Shown: in pieces, positions 6,940-8,773 of the stretch
Position numbering within the stretch: position 1 is the first letter of the stretch
Layout of the letters: the number at the start of each line of letters is the position of its first letter
Source: an uncultured Tolumonas sp.
GTDB lineage: Bacteria; Pseudomonadota; Gammaproteobacteria; Enterobacterales; Aeromonadaceae
Reading direction: 5' to 3'
Assembly: GCA_903931645.1 (NCBI GenBank)
Contig: CAIZDF010000198.1
Location: forward strand, 1 to 8,773
Length of the DNA: 8,773 nt
Program-made: the position numbers and the translations under genes
The notes under the pieces: generated by a model
What the model was told of the DNA's origin: nothing
Database searches by the model: none
Seen by the model: only the letters and a program-made list of their open reading frames with translations

Positions 6940-7464
6940 TCAAATGGTAGCGGCGCGCGTGCCAGCACTCTCAGGCGCGTGAATTCCTTGCTGAACAAAC
7001 AAAGCCAGATCATTGAGCGCCAGACGGATAATCTTCGGTAATTCATCCAGATCCAGGCTATCCATCAGGTTTTTCACTTCCAACCCTAACTCGGTATCAC
7101 CTTCGATACGCAGGCGACGCTGGAAAAAGAGACTATCTGGATCTTCTTTGCGTCCCGCGATCAGAATTAAGTCATTCAGGCCCGCAGCAAAACTGACATC
7201 ACAGACATCGCTTTGTTCCAGCACCATTAACTGACCTTGTTTGAGCGTAATGAAACAACTGAGTTTCAGTTCATCGACCGAAACTTTCAGAAAGCGCCCT
7301 TCCAGAAATTCAAAATCACCATCAGCCAACGCTTCTTTAAAAATACGCTGCAGCATAAAAACCATGGCAGGCTTTTTAATAGCAAATGGGATCAAAGCCA
7401 CTGGTAAACGTAACCACTGCGGCGCTTGCATCACCAGTTTGTGATGTAAATTTTTCAGCAACAT
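6940..7464 (-). CDS. ubiT: SCP2-domain lipid-binding protein UbiT of O2-independent ubiquinone synthesis
   Basis: UbiT (YhbT) is a small SCP2-fold protein that binds isoprenoid ubiquinone intermediates and is needed, with UbiU and UbiV, for ubiquinone synthesis without oxygen. The 174 residues equal E. coli UbiT. The SCP2-like domain spans about residues 35-145, and the best-conserved stretches are DGDFEFLEGR and RKEDPDSLFFQRRLRIEGDTELGLEVKNLMD. The ATG at 7464 was chosen over the in-frame ATG at 7512 because AAAGGAGAGG lies right before it and the length then fits the family. It is transcribed divergently from ubiUV, as in E. coli, with trmJ downstream. Confidence 0.96.
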   Translation of the reverse strand: MLLKNLHHKLVMQAPQWLRLPVALIPFAIKKPAMVFMLQRIFKEALADGDFEFLEGRFLKVSVDELKLSCFITLKQGQLMVLEQSDVCDVSFAAGLNDLILIAGRKEDPDSLFFQRRLRIEGDTELGLEVKNLMDSLDLDELPKIIRLALNDLALFVQQGIHAPESAGTRAATI

Positions 7465-7518
7465 AACCTCTCCTTTAGCAGATAAATGGCATCTAACCAC
7501 AGCAAACCACATAGAGCC

Positions 7519-7532
7519 CTGCCCAATATCAA
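7519..7532 (-). promoter_or_regulatory. Possible FNR site upstream of ubiT
   Basis: On the minus strand this reads TTGAT, then ATTG, then GGCAG. One half of the FNR consensus TTGAT-N4-ATCAA is perfect and two of five positions match in the other (7 of 10). If it acts at -41.5, the -10 would fall near TTAGAT (7496-7491), a poor hexamer. Anaerobic control of ubiT by FNR is reported in E. coli. The assignment here is inference. Confidence 0.3.
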
Positions 7533-7570
7533 AGTTACCGCAAATTGTCAGAATAGAGTCGAACCCAATA

Positions 7571-7612
7571 TGGGGTCAGGTCAAAAACTCTCATTCCTCA
7601 AATGATTACAAT
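7571..7612 (+). promoter_or_regulatory. Possible ubiUV promoter with a degenerate FNR-like dyad
   Basis: TACAAT (7607-7612) is a five-of-six -10 hexamer with no good -35 in front, as expected for an activator-dependent promoter. The 14-mer at 7571-7584 (TGGGG, TCAG, GTCAA) matches the FNR consensus at 6 of 10 positions and is centred at -41.5 relative to a start at about 7619. The spacing is right for class II activation, but the sequence match is weak. Confidence 0.3.
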
Positions 7613-7641
7613 GCCTTCATTACCACCCTATGAGTAAAACC

Positions 7642-8637
7642 ATGGAGCTATTGTGTCCCGCTGGTAGTTTGCCAGCGCTGAAAACCGCCGTTGATAATGG
7701 TGCGGATGCGGTTTATATCGGCTTTAAAGATGATACGAATGCACGGCATTTTGCTGGCCTTAACTTCGATGACAAGAAACTGCAACGCGCGGTGGAATAT
7801 GTTCACCAGCATCAGCGAAAATTGCATATCGCTATTAATACCTTTGCACACCCTGGTAGTGCCGCCCGCTGGCAAGCCGCAGTCGATCGCGGTGTGGAGC
7901 TGGGTGCCGATGCGCTGATCATTGCCGATATTGCTGTGCTTGATTACACGCGGCAGCGTTATCCTGAGCAGGAGATCCATTTATCGGTTCAAGCATCAGC
8001 AACCAACAGCGCCGCCGTGCGTTTTTACAAAGAAAATTTCAACATCCAGCGCGTTGTGCTTCCGCGGGTGTTATCCATGCATCAGGTCAGACAGCTGTCG
8101 CGGGAAACAGATGTACCGCTGGAGGTATTTGCGTTTGGCAGCCTGTGCATTATGGCGGAAGGTCGCTGCTATTTATCTTCATACCTAACCGGTGAAAGCC
8201 CAAATACCGTAGGTGCCTGTTCGCCAGCGAAATACGTGCGCTGGGAAGAAACCCCGAATGGTTTAGAATCTCGTTTGAACGGCGTATTGATTGATCGTTA
8301 CCAGAAAGGTGAAAACGCGGGTTACCCAACGCTGTGTAAAGGCCGTTACAACACCAATAATCATATTTTCCATACACTGGAAGAACCAACCAGCCTGAAT
8401 ACTTTGTCCTTACTGCCAGAACTTTTTGAAACGGGTGTGACGTCAGTAAAAATTGAAGGCCGTCAACGCAGCCCTGCGTATGTGGAGCAAGTCACTAAAG
8501 TATGGCGTGCAGCCATCGATGCCTATAAGAAAAACCCGGCACAATATCAGGTGAGCGCCGAGTGGGATAAACAGTTAGCGGCTGTCTCTGAAGGCAGTCA
8601 GACCACGCTGGGTGCCTATCACCGGCAGTGGCAATAG
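7642..8637 (+). CDS. ubiU: UbiU, [4Fe-4S] U32-family protein of O2-independent ubiquinone hydroxylation
   Basis: UbiU (YhbU) forms a heterodimer with UbiV. Each binds a [4Fe-4S] cluster, and together they are required for the O2-independent hydroxylations of ubiquinone synthesis. From the ATG at 7642 the protein has 331 residues, identical to E. coli, and begins MELLCPAGSLPALK. An in-frame ATG at 7630 would add MSKT; neither start has a good ribosome site, though GAG lies seven bases before the inner one. The four cluster cysteines are all visible: Cys169 (GSLCIM), Cys176 (EGRCYLS), Cys193 (GACSPA) and Cys232 (TLCKGRY). The U32 peptidase-like signature lies in this same region, but no proteolytic role is implied. 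The stop codon overlaps the ubiV ribosome site. Confidence 0.97.
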   Translation: MELLCPAGSLPALKTAVDNGADAVYIGFKDDTNARHFAGLNFDDKKLQRAVEYVHQHQRKLHIAINTFAHPGSAARWQAAVDRGVELGADALIIADIAVLDYTRQRYPEQEIHLSVQASATNSAAVRFYKENFNIQRVVLPRVLSMHQVRQLSRETDVPLEVFAFGSLCIMAEGRCYLSSYLTGESPNTVGACSPAKYVRWEETPNGLESRLNGVLIDRYQKGENAGYPTLCKGRYNTNNHIFHTLEEPTSLNTLSLLPELFETGVTSVKIEGRQRSPAYVEQVTKVWRAAIDAYKKNPAQYQVSAEWDKQLAAVSEGSQTTLGAYHRQWQ

Positions 8638-8649
8638 GAGTTGAACAGC

Positions 8650-8773
8650 ATGTATTTTTCCCTTGGCCCATTACTTTATTTCTGGCCAAAAGCGGATGTC
8701 GAAACCTTTTATCAGCAGGCAAGTCAAAGTGCTGCACGTGATATTTATTTAGGTGAAACGGTTTGTAGCAAAC
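8650..8773 (+). CDS. ubiV: UbiV, partner of UbiU, 5' part only
   Basis: UbiV (YhbV) is the second [4Fe-4S] U32-family subunit of the UbiUV complex. Only 41 codons are present before the window ends; E. coli UbiV has roughly 290 residues. The N terminus [14 protein letters not shown] and the stretch [10 protein letters not shown] match UbiV. Cys39 is the first of its four cluster ligands; the other three lie beyond the window. AGGAG (8636-8640) lies nine bases upstream of the ATG and overlaps the ubiU TAG, indicating translation as one operon. Confidence 0.92.
   Translation, partial: MYFSLGPLLYFWPKADVETFYQQASQSAARDIYLGETVCSK

Larger units (their letters stand above)
7465..7641. promoter_or_regulatory. 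Divergent ubiT / ubiUV control region
   Basis: This 177-bp spacer must hold the starts of both the ubiT and ubiUV transcripts. I see no open reading frame or RNA gene in it and no terminator. It contains the strong ubiT ribosome site at 7467-7475, two weak FNR-like dyads (7519-7532, 7571-7584), a candidate -10 for ubiU (7607-7612) and a near-palindrome CCAATATGG (7565-7573). Confidence 0.75.

Noticed and set aside
7642..8637. Reading UbiU as a collagenase-like U32 protease
   Set aside because: The four cysteines at 169, 176, 193 and 232, the exact length, and the divergent ubiT plus downstream ubiV context identify it as the ubiquinone-pathway protein.
1..8773. A previously undescribed defence, mobile or biosynthetic system
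   Set aside because: Every substantial gene belongs to a well-described family in near-standard order. I found no tRNA, integrase, transposase or unexplained gene.

Overview
The window carries a conserved housekeeping block of a gammaproteobacterium. Eleven of the twelve genes are recognised by close resemblance to their E. coli counterparts (IscR, IscS, IscU, IscA, HscB, HscA, Fdx, TrmJ, UbiT, UbiU, UbiV). The twelfth, PepB, is cut by the window edge but keeps its family signature. Gene content and moderate GC suggest an Aeromonadales-like organism (Tolumonas/Aeromonas relatives), but that placement is inference.

Layout. Everything from 1 to 7464 is on the minus strand. In order of transcription it reads ubiT (7464-6940), trmJ (6896-6168), iscR, iscS, iscU, iscA, hscB, hscA, fdx and a 5' part of pepB (610-1). 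A 177-bp spacer (7465-7641) separates this block from the divergent plus-strand pair ubiU (7642-8637) and ubiV (from 8650, cut by the window end). Coding density is high. The longest stretches without a gene are the ubiT/ubiU spacer, the 107-bp iscA/hscB gap, the 86-bp fdx/pepB gap, the 82-bp trmJ/iscR gap and the 77-bp hscB/hscA gap. None exceeds 300 bases.

How the genes work together. IscS takes sulfur from cysteine and IscU scaffolds the [2Fe-2S] cluster. The ferredoxin supplies electrons, and the HscA/HscB chaperone pair helps release the cluster. IscA is an A-type carrier, and IscR is the cluster-sensing repressor of the operon. Two abutting type 1 IscR sites lie directly upstream of iscR, which is direct sequence evidence for feedback control. 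TrmJ is the tRNA Nm32 methyltransferase that neighbours isc in many relatives. UbiT, UbiU and UbiV belong to the O2-independent ubiquinone pathway. UbiU and UbiV are [4Fe-4S] proteins, so here a user of Fe-S clusters sits next to the machinery that makes them.

What is unusual lies in the operon architecture rather than in new genes. Intrinsic-terminator-like hairpins separate iscA from hscB and fdx from pepB, each ending about 27 nt before the next start codon. Short tandem repeats copy the stop-codon ends of iscU and hscB. The iscR stop codon touches the iscS start, with no linker. iscX is absent from its usual place between fdx and pepB. I found no convincing undescribed system, mobile element, CRISPR array, tRNA or rRNA.
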